A model generated the notes under the pieces. It saw nothing but the letters and a program-made list of their open reading frames with translations, made no database searches and was not told the origin of the DNA. The position numbers were made by a program, and so were the translations under genes. From Scolanthus callimorphus (lineage: Eukaryota; Cnidaria; Anthozoa; Actiniaria; Edwardsiidae), in contig CM066924.1 of the NCBI GenBank assembly GCA_033964015.1, positions 5,438,251 to 5,502,250 on the forward strand: a stretch of DNA of 64,000 nucleotides, given 5' to 3'. Shown one piece after another: positions 1 to 12,103 of this stretch (the stretch's first letter is position 1; each line of letters opens with the position of its first letter).

Positions 1-112
1 TTTACGAGAAGCACTATGTTGGGACTTTACAACATTTCAAAGACGGAGTACATGCATGTCATTGCTGGAAGCTTACTGCGATTCATAATTCTGGGAACTC
101 TGCACCGACTTA

Positions 113-259
113 TTAAGGCCTGGTTTCCATATAGTCTTATGTGTCGTATCTGTCTCATCAGTCGACCGTGAAACAAAAGAATAATTCCAATTTACATTGT
201 TTCACGGTGGACTGATGAGACAGATACGACAGATAAGACTATATGGAAACCAGCCTTAA
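113..259. mobile_element. Foldback MITE (~147 bp)
   Basis: The two ends are inverted copies: the left arm (113-174) and the right arm (about 205-259) match over about 55 bp, sharing ctggtttccatatagtctta and the stretch around gtctcatcag. The loop is about 30 bp. There is no coding capacity. The outer sequence ttaaggc at both ends suggests a short-TIR DNA transposon derivative; the superfamily cannot be told from one copy. Confidence 0.8.
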
Positions 260-371
260 ATGTCAAACAGTCAGACATCTACGTAACCCCCGACCGGTAC
301 CCCTGAGTGATGTATGTGGTAGTGGTAGCCAAGTGTTACTACTCTCCCCAGTACACCGTTACACCTCTTTA

Positions 372-526
372 TGTACCACGTGATGGGTTGCTTATGTAAC
401 ACGTGATCAACCGTATTGGGCGTAGTATTTGTTGAAAGCAGTAAGACAATGTAGCAGACCAAACGCTCAAATTTTACGCCCACAAACAATGATCACGTGT
501 TACATAAGCAACTCATCACGTGGTGC
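372..526. repeat. Inverted repeat with CACGTG-rich arms
   Basis: Arms 372-409 and 490-526 are near-perfect reverse complements (tgtaccacgtgatgggttgc against gcaactcatcacgtggtgc, continuing through a shared gatcacgtgttac). The spacer is about 80 bp. Each arm holds two E-box palindromes (CACGTG). Probably a non-autonomous foldback element. The open frame on the minus strand across the spacer is not a recognisable protein. Confidence 0.7.
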
Positions 527-1962
527 AAAAAAGGTGACCACGCGATGATTTGAGACAGCCGCCGGCGGGCTGAAAACCATGAAGAGGTTTAACGGTCTAC
601 TGGGAAGAGTAGTATTTGTGCGATCGAAGGAAGCTGCTGAAACACGGTTGCGGTTGCTTCAGTGGTCGCAATAATTTATCACATAGAAAGTATTACAATA
701 CACAAAGTATTGATTACAGCTACATCCGTTGTTTCGTGCTGTCATACTTAAAACGTCGCTTTGGGTTGTGCGGTTTTTCTGTCCTACCAATCAAACCATC
801 TACGCCAGTCGGGAAAAAATCAAACCAAGTTTTGAAAATTAACAGCGGGAACTAATTGTTTTGGCGAAAATGGAGAATTCCCACTTAATACATGGAAACT
901 TTATTCTTTTGAAAATCCTAGCATCAACGTTCTTATGAATGCGGTTCTTGTAACCAAATGAACGAGACAACACACGCTGTCCTTGTATTTATCGCCACAA
1001 GGGATATTACGCTGTTTAGACAATCTCTGAACGACAATTTAAATTTTGGCGACCATTCTGGGCTGGGCGTAATGTTTTCCTATTTCAGATCACGTGGCAT
1101 TCATTTGAATAATTTTTCTTTGTTTAGAGTGCTTCAATACTCATATATCCTTCAATGCGTAGCAGAAGATGAAAGAACTAATCAGGGAATACCATGTGAT
1201 CTGAAATGGGAAAGCATTACGCGCAAGCCGAGGAGGTATATTCAATTCCGTAAGAGTTGTAAGAAACTGAAATAAGTTTGTGCTTGTCAAAAAATCGCAT
1301 TCTTTCAGCTACCCTAAAAAATATGAGAGCAACTATAAAGAAGTCTGCCTTCGTCTCTGAGGCCCTGTACATAGACTGGTAGTAGCCCCTTCTTTCGCGC
1401 TTCACCCAGAGAAGCGCGAAGAGCCCTCGATGAACGCCAGAGGAGCGCCGTCGGGGGTTCTTCGCGCTTTTCTAGAGGACGCGCCAAATTAAGGACTGCT
1501 AGCACTCTGCTTTGTCCACAGTAATCAGAGTAGTGGACATACATTTGATGCGTTTAGGTCATGCATTTGTCTAAGTCTAAAAGTCTAAGCATCTTCACCC
1601 AAAACCCATCGATTTGAAAACGCTCTTGAAAATGGATAGAAACGAAACGCAGACCTATTTAAGGTGGACGGTCGAAAACGGAGACTCCCTTAACTCGCGA
1701 TTCCTTGAACAGTTGTTTTATGCACCTAAAATAATGAAACATGCTTGTTTAATTTTTCTAAAGAGTTCTACAGCAGTTAGAGCTTCTTAGTGAACAATAC
1801 TGATAGATTTTTGTCCTGTTTAGCGATTGTAGTGATGACTGTGATTAACTGAATAAAAACGCACCAGCGTGGGGGCAGTGGCTGAGAAAAACGTTCTTTT
1901 TTGATCAAAATAAAGAAATAAAGTTGTCATTGTTAGGGTGAAGAAATGAGCTCTAAAATGAG
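527..1962. other. Intergenic, nothing recognisable
   Basis: Short open frames only (up to 105 codons at 958-1275, +) with no family resemblance, no repeats of their own and no splice context. A short GC-rich patch at about 1385-1475 repeats tcgcgctt in both orientations. No gene is supported. Confidence 0.5.
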
Positions 1963-2205
1963 GTATCAATTTTCAAGTTACGACTTTTTCCGTGGCGAAA
2001 AATAATGAAGGAAATTAACCTCACCTTGAAAATTGATACGACGGCTTTCCAGTTTTCTCAGAAATATTCTTGGACTAGTCTTCGCCAGCTGCTTATGTCC
2101 CGATAGGTCGTCATCCCATTGGCTGAGAGAGTTCAATAATATATAGTCTTCGCGAGCTGTTATGTCTTCTGTAGTCGTCATCCCATGGCTAAGATAGTTT
2201 AAAAA
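1963..2205. repeat. Short inverted repeat followed by a tandem duplication
   Basis: gtatcaattttcaag at 1963-1977 is the exact reverse complement of 2025-2039. Next to it, about 2085-2205 contains two diverged copies of a ~65-bp unit beginning agtcttcgc and containing gtcgtcatcccat. No coding potential; probably a decayed transposon end. Confidence 0.55.
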
Positions 2206-3700
2206 AAACAGCCACGTAGCGTTTTCCAAAGTTTAAACAAACAAATTGTTATTCGGGTCATCTTTAGGTTACGACATTATCTACTATATCGAAAATTACC
2301 TGAAAAGTGTCCAGACACAGTATTTACGTAATTTACAATTGGTACTCAGATATACAAACGCACACATTGAGGATAATGCGTTTTGTACCCAATTTTGCTG
2401 CGACAAGGTGTTGGTCAAATTTTCTCCATAGGAACGAGATCTTCAAACACGAATTCTCCTGTTGTTCTCTTTTTTTCTGTACAAAAAGGCCGCCATGATA
2501 ATATCATAGCTAAAATATGACTAACAATATGCATGTTTAAACTAAACAAACGGTAGGCTTTCGTTGTTACATTCTTTAGACGTAATTTAAAATCCCATAG
2601 CGTTGAAGACAACCTACAAACTGTTTTTTTTTGCTTCTACTACGATTTTCATAATTCTGCCAACTCTGACCAACAACATAATTTTGCTTCCGTCAATCAA
2701 ACGACCACTGCGAGAGGAGCTTTGGATCTCGTACGATTTTTTAGAACAACCGTAGAAAATTTGCGATTAAAGCGACGGTACATTTTCGTGCTAACCGGGG
2801 GTTAGTGAATTGCACTTTGGTCCTAATGCGATTTCGTAGAATATCAAATTTAAACAAATAGTACCCGTCCTCATGGAGTTTGTTCGATTTTCTACGATAT
2901 GAATGCGATCTTCTAGAAATGTGGCAGGTGATATTACTAATTCTTTATACAATCCCAAACAATGAACAATTGATATTGATACACTAGACATGATATCATA
3001 TCTTTCATGACCCATGTGAAATCGATGTGAAATTATTCGTGCCCCGCAAACATTACACACAAAATAACATGTGAAACGGATGTTGAATTGTTTGTAACCA
3101 CCAAAAATAGCACAATACACCATGTGAAATGTATGTGAAACTGTTTATGTATCAGTCAATTCCAGCGACGACCATGCCCCCCCCCCCCCCCGGACACCGT
3201 GGGGCATTTGCACACCACTGGTTCCCTGGTGTGGGGAATTTGGAAAATTTTGCTGGCCCGGGGTCGGGATTTGTTTTTCTCCAGGGGAGGGGAGGTGGGA
3301 ATTTTGGTTCTCTTTCACAATCTTTTAGCGCGTTGAGTTTTGCGGAACTACAACACCAGTTCACTTCCCTGACCAGTTATAACTATCAATTGCCGTTACA
3401 ATGTCCCCAGGGGTGGATCCAGACTAGTGCCACTTATTCCATGGAACTAGTCAAACTTTTGGAAAGTACAAAAAAATACAGAAATTATAAGTAAAAATCA
3501 GCAAAGACTAGTTCCTCTTATTCCATGGAACTAGTCAATGTTGTTTTGAAATAAAGAAAGATAAAAATTACAAAGCAAAATTCATTTAAAAATCGTACAA
3601 ATCTCTCTCGCGCGCGCAATTAAAAACTGTCGCGGCCTTCTTTTTGGTTTGTGACCTTTGGTTGGTCACGCAACGTGAGGGTTGTCCAACACTCCCAAAT
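2206..3700. other. Intergenic with C-run and a repeated palindromic motif
   Basis: No gene seen. 3177-3192 is a run of C. The motif ttattccatggaactagtca occurs twice (about 3436 and 3518), each with actagt on both sides, so each copy folds on itself. The 121-codon open frame starting at 3129 runs through the C-run and this repeat; it is proline/glycine-rich only because of base composition and is not called as a gene. Confidence 0.45.
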
Positions 3701-4029
3701 TGGGCCGATTCGGCAACAAGGCTGCCGATTCGGCAAACAGGAAGTCAGTTTGAGCTTGAAGCAGTGTTCAGGGCTCTCTCAGATATTGAATATTTGTCCC
3801 TTTAAAATACCCCTATGTATTTGTCCCTGTAACTTAGGGGAGAGGTAGTTAGTACGAGCACAGATGAACGAAGGTCAAGCATAATAGACAACAAGTATCC
3901 AGGCCTAGGAAAGGGGCGCTCATTTCGGTTACAACCCCACTCACTGGCCTGCAAGTACCTTGATTAAACAAGGGAGGAGGGGTGATCAAATTGGCTAAGT
4001 AGCTGACCAAGGCGGGCTGTCGGTTAACA

Positions 4030-7000
4030 AACGTCGTTGCCCTTTTTCAAAATGGGCAAATTGGGCCGATTCGGTAAGCCAGTCCGGAGGAGTCTCTGTG
4101 GTTTAAGGTACTTGCAGCCCAATAGGTCTGCCTTTTAGACGAAGGATGACCACCACTCCCCCTCAGTTTTTCCGAATAGGCAAATTGGGCCGAATCGGCA
4201 AGCCAGTCCGGAGGAGTCTCTGAGATTCAAGGTACTTGCAGCCCAATAAGTCTGCCTCCTAGACGAAGGATGACCACCTCTCCCCCTCAATTTTGCAAAT
4301 AGGCAAATTGGGCCGAATTGGCAAGCTAATCCAAGGAAGACTCAGAGATGCAGACCCAGTGGACTGCAAGTACCATTAACCTTGTAGACTCCTCCGGACT
4401 GGTTGTCGAATCGGCCCAATTTGCCTATTGGGAATAACTGAGGGGAGGGGTGGTCATCCTTCGTCTAAGAGGCAGGCAGACCTATTGGGCTGCAAGTACC
4501 TTGAATCTCTGAGACTCCACCGGACTGGCTTGCCGAATCGGCCCAATTTGCCTATTCGGAAAAACTAAGGGGGAGGGGTGGCTATCCTTCGTCTAAGAGG
4601 CAGACTTATTGGGCTGCAAGTACCTTGAATCTGAGAGACTCCTCCGGACTGGCTTGCCGATTCGGCCCAATTTGCCTATTCGGAAAAACTGGGGGGGAGG
4701 GGTGGTCATCCTTCGTCTAAGAGGCAGACCTATTGGGCTGCAAGTACCTTGAATCTCAGAGACTCCACCGACTGCTTGCCGATTCGGCCCGATTTGCCTA
4801 TTCGGAAAAACTAAGGGGAGGGGTGGTTATCTTTCGTCTAAGAGGCAGACTGCAAGTACCTTGAATCTGAGAGACTCCTCCGGACTGGCTTGCCGATTCG
4901 GCCCAATTGCCTATTCGTAAAAACTGGGGGAGGGGTGGTCATCCTTCGTCTAAGAGGCAGACTTATCGGGCTGCAAGTACCTTGAGTCTCAGAGGCAGAC
5001 TTATTGGCTGCAAGTACCTTGAGTCTCAGAGACTCCTCCGGACTGGCTTGCCGATTCGGCCCCATTTGCCTATTCGGAAAAATGAGGGGGAGGGTGTGGT
5101 CATCCTTCGTCTAAGAGGCAGGCAGACCTATTGGGCTGTAAGTACCTTGAATCTCAGAGTCATCCGGACTGGCTTGCTGATTCGGCCCAATTTGCCTATT
5201 CGGAAAAACTAAGGGGAGGGGTGGTTATCCCTCGTCTAAGAGGCAGACCTATTGGGCTGCAAGTAGCTTGAATCTGAGAGACTCCTCCGGACTGGCTTGC
5301 CGATTCGGCCCAATTTGCCTATTCGGAAAAACTAAGGGGGAGGGGTGGTTATCCCTCGTCTAAGAGGCAGACCTATTGGGCTGCAAGTAGCTTGAATCTG
5401 AGAGACTCCACCGGACTGGCTTGCCGAATCGGCCCAATTTGCCTATTCGGAAAAACTAAGGGGGAGGGGTGGTTATCCCTCGTCTAAGAGGCAGACTTAT
5501 GGGCTGCAAGTACCTTGAATCTGAGAGACTCCTCCGGACTGGCTTGCCGATTCGGCCCAATTTGCCTATTCGGAAAAACTGGGGGGAGGGGTGGTCATCC
5601 TTCGTCTAAGAGGCAGGCAGACCTATGGGCTGTAAGTACCTTGAATCTCAGAGTCATCCGGACTGGCTTGCTGATTCGGCCCAATTTGCCTATTGGGAAA
5701 AAACTGAGGGGGAGGGGTGGTCATCCTTCGTCTAAGAGGCAGACTTATTGGGCTGCAAGTACCTTGATCTCAGAGACTCCGCCGGACTGGCTTGCCGATT
5801 CGGCCCAATTTGCCTATTCGGAAAAACTGGGGGGAGGGGTGGTCATCCTTCGTCTAAGAGGCAGACTTATTGGGCTGCAAGTACCTTGAGTCTCAGAGAC
5901 TCCGCCGGACTGGCTTGCCGATTCGGCCCAATTTGCCTATTCGGAAAAACTGGGGGGAGGGGTGGTTATCCCTCGTCTAAGAGGCAGACTTATTGGGCTG
6001 CAAGTACCTTGAATCTGAGAGACTCCTCCGGACTGGCCTGCCGATTCGGCCCAATTTGCCTATTCGGAAAAAATGAGGGGGAGGGGTGGTCATCCTTCGT
6101 CTAAGAGGCAGGCAGACCTATTGGGCTGTAAGTACCTTGAATCTCAGAGTCATCCGGACTGGCTTGCTGATTCGGCCCAATTTGCCTATTCGGAAAAACT
6201 AAGGGGGAGGGTGGTTATCCCTCGTCTAAGAGGCAGACCTATTGGCTGCAAGTAGCTTGAATCTGAGAGACTCCTCCGGACTGGCTTGCGATTCGGCCCA
6301 ATTTGCCTATTCGGAAAAACTAAGGGGGAGGGGTGGTTATCCCTCGTCTAAGAGGCAGACCTATTGGGCTGCAAGTAGCTTGAATCTGAGAGACTCCACC
6401 GGACTGGCTTGCCGAATCGGCCCAATTTGCCTATTCGGAAAAACTAAGGGGGAGGGGTGGTTATCCCTCGTCTAAGAGGCAGACTTATTGGGCTGCAAGT
6501 ACCTTGAATCTGAGAGACTCCTCCGGACTGGCTTGCCGATTCGGCCCAATTTGCCTATTCGGAAAAACTGGGGGGAGGGGTGGTCATCCTTCGTCTAAGA
6601 GGCAGGCAGACCTATTGGGCTGTAAGTACCTTGAATCTCAGAGTCATCCGGACTGGCTTGCTGATTCGGCCCAATTTGCCTATTGGGAAAAAACTGAGGG
6701 GGAGGGGTGGTCATCCTTCGTCTAAGAGGCAGACTTATTGGGCTGCAAGTACCTTGAGTCTCAGAGACTCCGCCGGACTGGCTTGCCGATTCGGCCCAAT
6801 TTGCCTATTCGGAAAAACTGGGGGGAGGGTGGTCATCCTTCGTCTAAGAGGCAGACTTATTGGGCTGCAAGTACCTTGAGTCTCAGAGACTCCGCCGGAT
6901 GGCTTGCCGATTCGGCCCAATTTGCCTATTCGGAAAAACTGGGGGGAGGGGTGGTTATCCCTCGTCTAAGAGGCAGACTTATTGGGCTGCAAGTACCTTG

Positions 7001-7500
7001 AATCTGAGAGACTCCTCCGGACTGGCCTGCCGATTCGGCCCAATTTGCCTATTCGGAAAAACTGAGGGGGAGGGGTGGTCATCCTTCGTCTAAGAGGCAG
7101 GCAGACCTATTGGGCTGTAAGTACCTTGAATCTCAGAGACTCCACCGGACTGGCTTGCCGATTCGGCCCGATTTGCCTATTCGAAAAACTAAGGGGGAGG
7201 GGTGGTTATCCTTCGTCTAAGAGGTAGACTTATTGGGCTGCAAGTACCTTGAATCTCAGAGACTCCTCCGGACTGGCTTGCCGATTCGGCCCGATTTGCC
7301 TATTCGGAAAAAACTGGGGGGTAGGGGTGGTCATCCTTCATCTAAGAGGCAGACCTATTGTGCTGCAAGTACCTTGAATCTGAGAGACTCCACCGGACTG
7401 GCTTGCCGATACGGTCCGATTTGCCTATTCGGAAAAAAACTAAGGGGGAGGGGTGGTCATTCTTCGTCTTAGAGGCAGACCATTGGGCTGCAAGTACCTA
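4030..7500. repeat. Satellite, ~124-bp monomer with 8-mer higher-order repeat
   Basis: About 25 head-to-tail monomers run from about 4390 to 7500, each containing cttgccgattcggcccaatt, a G-run (gggggaggggtgg), cgtctaagaggcag and tgcaagtaccttgaatct. Spacings of the cttgc motif are 123-126 bp. The first two to three monomers (4036-4340) lie in the opposite orientation. Monomer variants repeat with a ~990-bp period: starts at 5045, 5171, 5294, 5418, 5541 and 5666 recur at 6036, 6161, 6284, 6408, 6531 and 6656 with the same variant bases. Most monomers are near a multiple of three, so open frames run through on both strands; these are not called as genes. Confidence 0.93.
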
Positions 7501-7955
7501 AAATCCAAGGGGGAGGTCATCTTGACTAAGAAGCAGACAAAACTGTTGCAAATACCATGAGTATCATAGTTGTTGACGCCAGACTAGCTAAAACTTATAG
7601 GAAAACTAAGCGGGGAGGGGTGGTATATCATGCTTGTCACTGGGCTTTTAATCACGCTTCTAGGACCACCTGGTTACAAAGCGATGTCATCCTCCGATTG
7701 GACTTAGATTGGACGGCGGACACAAAATTAAAAGTCCGAGCAACGAACTGGAAATCACGATTATTCTTCAGGAACATATAAAATGTGTTTGTTCTAGAGC
7801 AGGCATTTACATTTTTCGGCAATCGGTGTCTGTTCCGTGCTGTATTAAATCACGCTTCTGGTATTTTTTGAGTTTGTCCGACGTAACAACAGTTAAAACA
7901 ATGAATTGCGGTCGGTAAATTTCATTCATGTATTAGGAAATGTAGAACTACACTA
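7501..7955. other. Satellite edge and unique sequence
   Basis: 7501-7560 is a decayed monomer. Beyond it there is unique sequence with a 74-codon open frame (7557-7781, +) of no recognisable family. No gene supported. Confidence 0.4.
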
Positions 7956-7957
7956 GT

Positions 7958-8170
7958 CCACTACACTAACCAGAACCAGAGGGACGTTAAAGAACCACGA
8001 GGACCGTCGGAAGTTGCCCAACCTCTGTGTCACAGAACTCACATACTAAACACACACTCATGTTTATAAACTGGTTTCTATAGGATGAGTTATCCAAAAA
8101 TGTAAAGCGCTTAGAGCTCTGAGGATAAGCGCTATATAAGCACCTACTTTACTTTACTTACTTTACTTCA
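7958..8170 (+). mobile_element. SINE/LINE-like repeat with gcgctatataag tail
   Basis: The first part (ccagagggacgttaaagaac, then cgtcggaagttgccca) recurs at 24890-24911 plus 26235-26270, where it is split by a transposon. The second part (tgtaaagcgcttagagc, then aagcgctatataagcac, 8101-8145) followed by a simple actttacttt repeat resembles the tail shared by many animal L2/CR1-type LINEs and SINEs. A related tail lies at 38811-38872. Class assignment is inference. Confidence 0.5.
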
Positions 8171-9260
8171 AGTTAGATAACCAAGTTGCGACAAGGACAT
8201 AAAGGACACAAAGATCAACATCATTGAATATGTATTTTTCACAATTTTATTTCATTTCACCCAGCTAGGCTGACAAATGTAGTGATTCTGATGATTCTAA
8301 ATATAAAATAGCTATTCTGGGTTAGAAATGCTTTCTTAAATGCGGGACATACCTAGACACAAAAGGTAAACGAAAACGAAATTTCCCAAAGTTAAACTTG
8401 AATCTTCAGAATTTGAAATCCGAAGCCAAGATTAACTTTTGTCTACTTATTAATTGAAAGTCTATTTCATTACTTTGTCTTTTGTGAACAAAATAAAAGT
8501 TAAATTAACTCTGATGTCGTGTCTATGACTAGAGAGAAGGTACTATACTAGAAAACAGCGAACAATGAAATATTTTCGGTAGGTACGATCGCTAGTTGGG
8601 GTGAACCGTAAAGTTACTGAATCGACACATTCATTGCCTAAAGTTATTTTAATTTTGATTAACCTAATATTTTTTTTCAACTGTACTTCATTTTTTGTAT
8701 TTTAAAAAAATCATGGTTCATAAAATGCATTTCAAGAATTGCATTTTGAAATAAAGGGAATAACATTTTCTGAAATACTATGTTTTGCTAGTTAAGTATA
8801 TTCATCCATCTCTTGTGCTTCATTCTTTCATCTCATTCTCATTCCTTGTCAATTGAATTGAATTATTTTCTTGCGTCAAGTTTCCAACTTCATGCAATCT
8901 CAGTATTTTTGCATCAATTGTCTCAAATCTCTGAAATATCAGTGAGAAATTAACGCGGCTGTGATTGCACCCAAATGCCTGGTACATTGACAAGAAAGAC
9001 ATGAAAAAAAAAATTGCAGCAAAATCTCATTAGCATTCAGTAAGTACTGTACATGCAATACTGTTTGATTATATAAACACCCATGAAATACTGGGTGATC
9101 TCCCCCACACAAAAACTTGATATCTTCACATGTGAAAATACTGATGTTATTTCAAGTGTGAAAATATCATACTTGTCTGTGCTCAATTGCTCGATTTATA
9201 AGCTTGACTCAAATAAAATTTGAATTTGGTATTTCAATGATGTTTTTATAATATACAGAA
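8171..9260. other. AT-rich intergenic sequence
   Basis: Very AT-rich with no open frame above 60 codons of any resemblance, no inverted repeats of note and no splice-like context. I see nothing here. Confidence 0.5.
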
Positions 9261-9349
9261 CATCACATGACCGCTTGGAGATTATAAATTTTCAACACTC
9301 AAAGATAAAATGTGTATCTCCACACAGCCATGTAATATCATCTATGTCA
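9261..9349 (-). mobile_element. Terminal fragment of an attacatgg-type transposon
   Basis: The stretch ending ccatgtaatatcat, with caacactcaaagataaaa upstream, is a diverged reverse-complement copy of the sequence at 10446-10512 and 11514-11578 (ggatattacatggtggtgca). It is probably one end of the element whose interior is the following tandem array. Confidence 0.5.
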
Positions 9350-9689
9350 TAATGTATACAAACATATTCCTTTGTATTTATTCACTATCATGTTGCCTTT
9401 TCTGGGGCTGGTTTGTGCTTCCATTCTTTCTTACTGAGTCAAACTGCATGTTTAAAACTGAAAAAAAGATAAAAGATTAAGTAGATTTATCATAAACTAC
9501 AGTAGTTAAAGTATCTTAGCGCTCAATTTCTGACCCTTATGCCTTGTACCAATCTACAGTAGACATAAAATTTGTAACTTTCCTCCCTTCTTGCATTCTG
9601 TTTGTTCTACATGTATCTATTTGCTATTATTTCTGTATCATGTAATCAGATCTGCTTTCATTCATATTTTAAATTTGAGCAATCTCATG

Positions 9690-11513
9690 ATCATCACCAG
9701 TGAAATAGTGGGAAGGCACGCTTTTGAACAAGGAAAAGATTTTGAACTTGGGAGGGGTAGTGTTGCAAAACAAACACAAATTTGGGCTCAAATTTTGAAA
9801 CAACGAAAACATTAGAATTTGGGCTCTGCACCCTCACCAGTGAAATTTTGGGAGGGCACGCTTTGAGAACGAGGAAAACATACATCAGGGCTTACGCCTT
9901 ACCAGTGAAATTGTAGGCGAGCACACTTTGAGAACAAGAAAGCATGAAAATTTGGGCTGATGGAGGGGGCACAATTTAGGAATAAGGAAAACATTAGAAT
10001 TTGGGCTCTACACCTCACCAGTGAAATTTTGGGAGGGCACGCTTTGAGAATTAGGGAAACATAGATTGGGGCTCACTCCTTACCAGTGAAATTGTAGGCG
10101 AGCACTCTTTGAGAACAAGGAAAGCATGAAAATTTGGGCTCACAATTTAGGAACAAGGAAAACACTAGAATTTGGGCTCTGCACCCTCACCAGCGAAATT
10201 TTGGGAGGCACGCTTTGAGAACGAGGAAAACATACATTAGGGCTCACTCCTTACCAGTGAAATTGTAGGCAAGCACACTTTGCGAGCAAGGAAAGCATGA
10301 AAATTTGGGCTCACAGAGGGGGCACAAATTAGGAACAAGGAAAACATGAGAATTTGGGCTCTGCACTCTCACCAGTGAAATTTTGAGAGGACACGCTTTG
10401 AGAATGAGGAAAACATACATTGGGGCTCACTCCTTACCAGTTAAATAGAGGATATTACATGGTGGTGCAAAGATGTGAGTTTTATTTTCGAGTGTCAAGA
10501 ACAACATTAGAACGAGGAAAACATACATCAGGGCTCACGCCTTACCAGTGAAATTGTAGGCGAGCACACTTTGAGAACAAGGAAGCATGAAATTTGGGCT
10601 GACGGAGGGGGCACAATTTAGGAACAAAGGAAAACATTAGAATTTGGGCTCTGCACCTCACCAGTGAAATTTTGGGAGGGCACACTTTGAGAGAATTAGG
10701 GAAACATACATTGGGGCTCACTCCTTACCAGTGAAATTGTAGGCGAGCACACTTTGAGAACAAGGAATTTGTTTTGACCGATATCCTTACTGCTAGTGAG
10801 GATATAGAAAACATGTCACTCAGGTCCCGGATGTATTTGGGCTCACAGAGGGGGGCACAATTAGGAACAACGAAAACATTAGAATTTGGGCTCTGCACCC
10901 TCACCAGTGAAATTTGGGAGGGCACGCTTGAGAACGAGGAAAACATACATCAGGGCTCACGCCCTTACCAGTGAAATTGTAGGCGAGCACACTTGAGAAC
11001 AATGAAGCATGAAATTTGGGCTGACGGAGGGGGACAATTTAGGAACAAGGAAAACATTAGAATTTGGGCTCTGCACCCTCACCAGTGAAATTTTGGGAGG
11101 GCACACTTTGAGAATTAGGGAAACATACATTGGGGCTCACTCCTTACCAGTGAAATTGTAGGTGAGCACACTTTGAGAACAAGGAAAGCATGAAAATTTG
11201 GGCTCACGAAGGGGGCACAATTAGGAATAAGGAAAACATTAGAATTTGGGCTCTACACCCTCACCAGTGAAATTTTGGGAGGGCACACTTTGAGAATTAG
11301 GGAACCATACATTGGGGTTCACTCCTTACCAGTGAAATTGTAGGCGAGCACACTTTGAGAACAAGGAAAGCATGAAAATTTGGGCTCACAATTTAGGAAC
11401 AAGGAAACACACTAGAATTTGGGCTCTGCACCCTCACCAGTGAAATTTTGGGATGGCACGCTTTGAGAACAAGGAAAAACATACATTGGGGCTCACTCCT
11501 TACCAGTTAAATA
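9690..11513. repeat. Tandem array, ~180-bp unit
   Basis: About nine copies of a unit carrying two related half-units: caccagtgaaattttgggag (then gcacgctttgagaac) and ccttaccagtgaaattgtag (then gcgagcacactttgagaac). The second motif recurs at about 9896, 10078, 10250, 10543, 10726, 10967, 11143 and 11326, so the period is 172-183 bp except where extra sequence interrupts it (10440-10530 and 10777-10834). Both interruptions are copies of sequence found again just after the array, which suggests the array grew inside a larger element. Confidence 0.88.
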
Positions 11514-11645
11514 GAGGATATTACATGGTGGTGCAAAGATGTGAGTTTTATTTCGAGTGACAAGAACAACATTATTACGAATGAGCACAGTGAATGAGTA
11601 AAAATATTGTTTTTGAACTCATATCTTCAAGCCACCATGTAATTT
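11514..11645. mobile_element. Palindromic MITE with attacatggtgg ends
   Basis: attacatggtggtgcaaaga near the left end is matched, inverted, by tcttcaagccaccatgtaat at the right end. The left arm is repeated inside the array at 10446-10512. The interior has no coding capacity. Confidence 0.65.
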
Positions 11646-11716
11646 TCTTTTTATTATATAGACAAACCAGAAAAATTATTCCAAATTGATTTCCAAGCAC
11701 TTTTGTTTGACCGATA

Positions 11717-11903
11717 GAGCAGATTTCGTATGACTGTGGAAAGTACCGTGACAAAGTTGTTCCGCGCCGCGACCGTGACCGTACCGCGACTACGCGGTTT
11801 CATTGGCGATTTCATTCCATTTACAGAGGCCAGGTTCCGTACCGCCACAGCGACAGTACCGCGCCGTACCGCGGCACTTTTCACAGTCATACGAAATCTG
11901 CTC
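11717..11903. mobile_element. TA-flanked MITE, gagcagatttcg family
   Basis: The 187-bp element begins gagcagatttcgtatgactg and ends with its reverse complement; the interior is rich in accgcgac. It is flanked by TA on both sides. The unoccupied site is present nearby: 10777-10834 reads gaccgatatccttactgc where the occupied site reads gaccgaTA, element, TAtccttactgc. This directly shows a 2-bp TA duplication, as for Tc1/mariner-type or similar TA-targeting transposons. Relatives: 29426-29654 and 57895-58067. Confidence 0.9.
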
Positions 11904-12003
11904 TATCCTTACTGCTAGTGAGGATATAGAAAACATGTCACTCAGGTCCCGGATGTAGCTTCACATATTGAGATCTACGAGTGGCATAATTCTCAGTAAA
12001 ATA

Positions 12004-12103
12004 NNNNNNNNNNNNNNNNNNNNNNNNNNNNNNNNNNNNNNNNNNNNNNNNNNNNNNNNNNNNNNNNNNNNNNNNNNNNNNNNNNNNNNNNNNNNNNNNN
12101 NNN
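12004..12103. other. Assembly gap (100 N)
   Basis: Exactly 100 N, the conventional unknown-size gap. The flanks end in repeat sequence, so the array and MITE cluster probably caused the break. Confidence 1.

Noticed and set aside
4838..7472. Many overlapping open frames with RFGPICLFGK-type repeats
   Set aside because: They are readings of the ~124-bp satellite on several frames and both strands, broken wherever monomer length changes.
5045..7500. CRISPR array
   Set aside because: Units are directly adjacent with no unique spacers, and the genome is eukaryotic.
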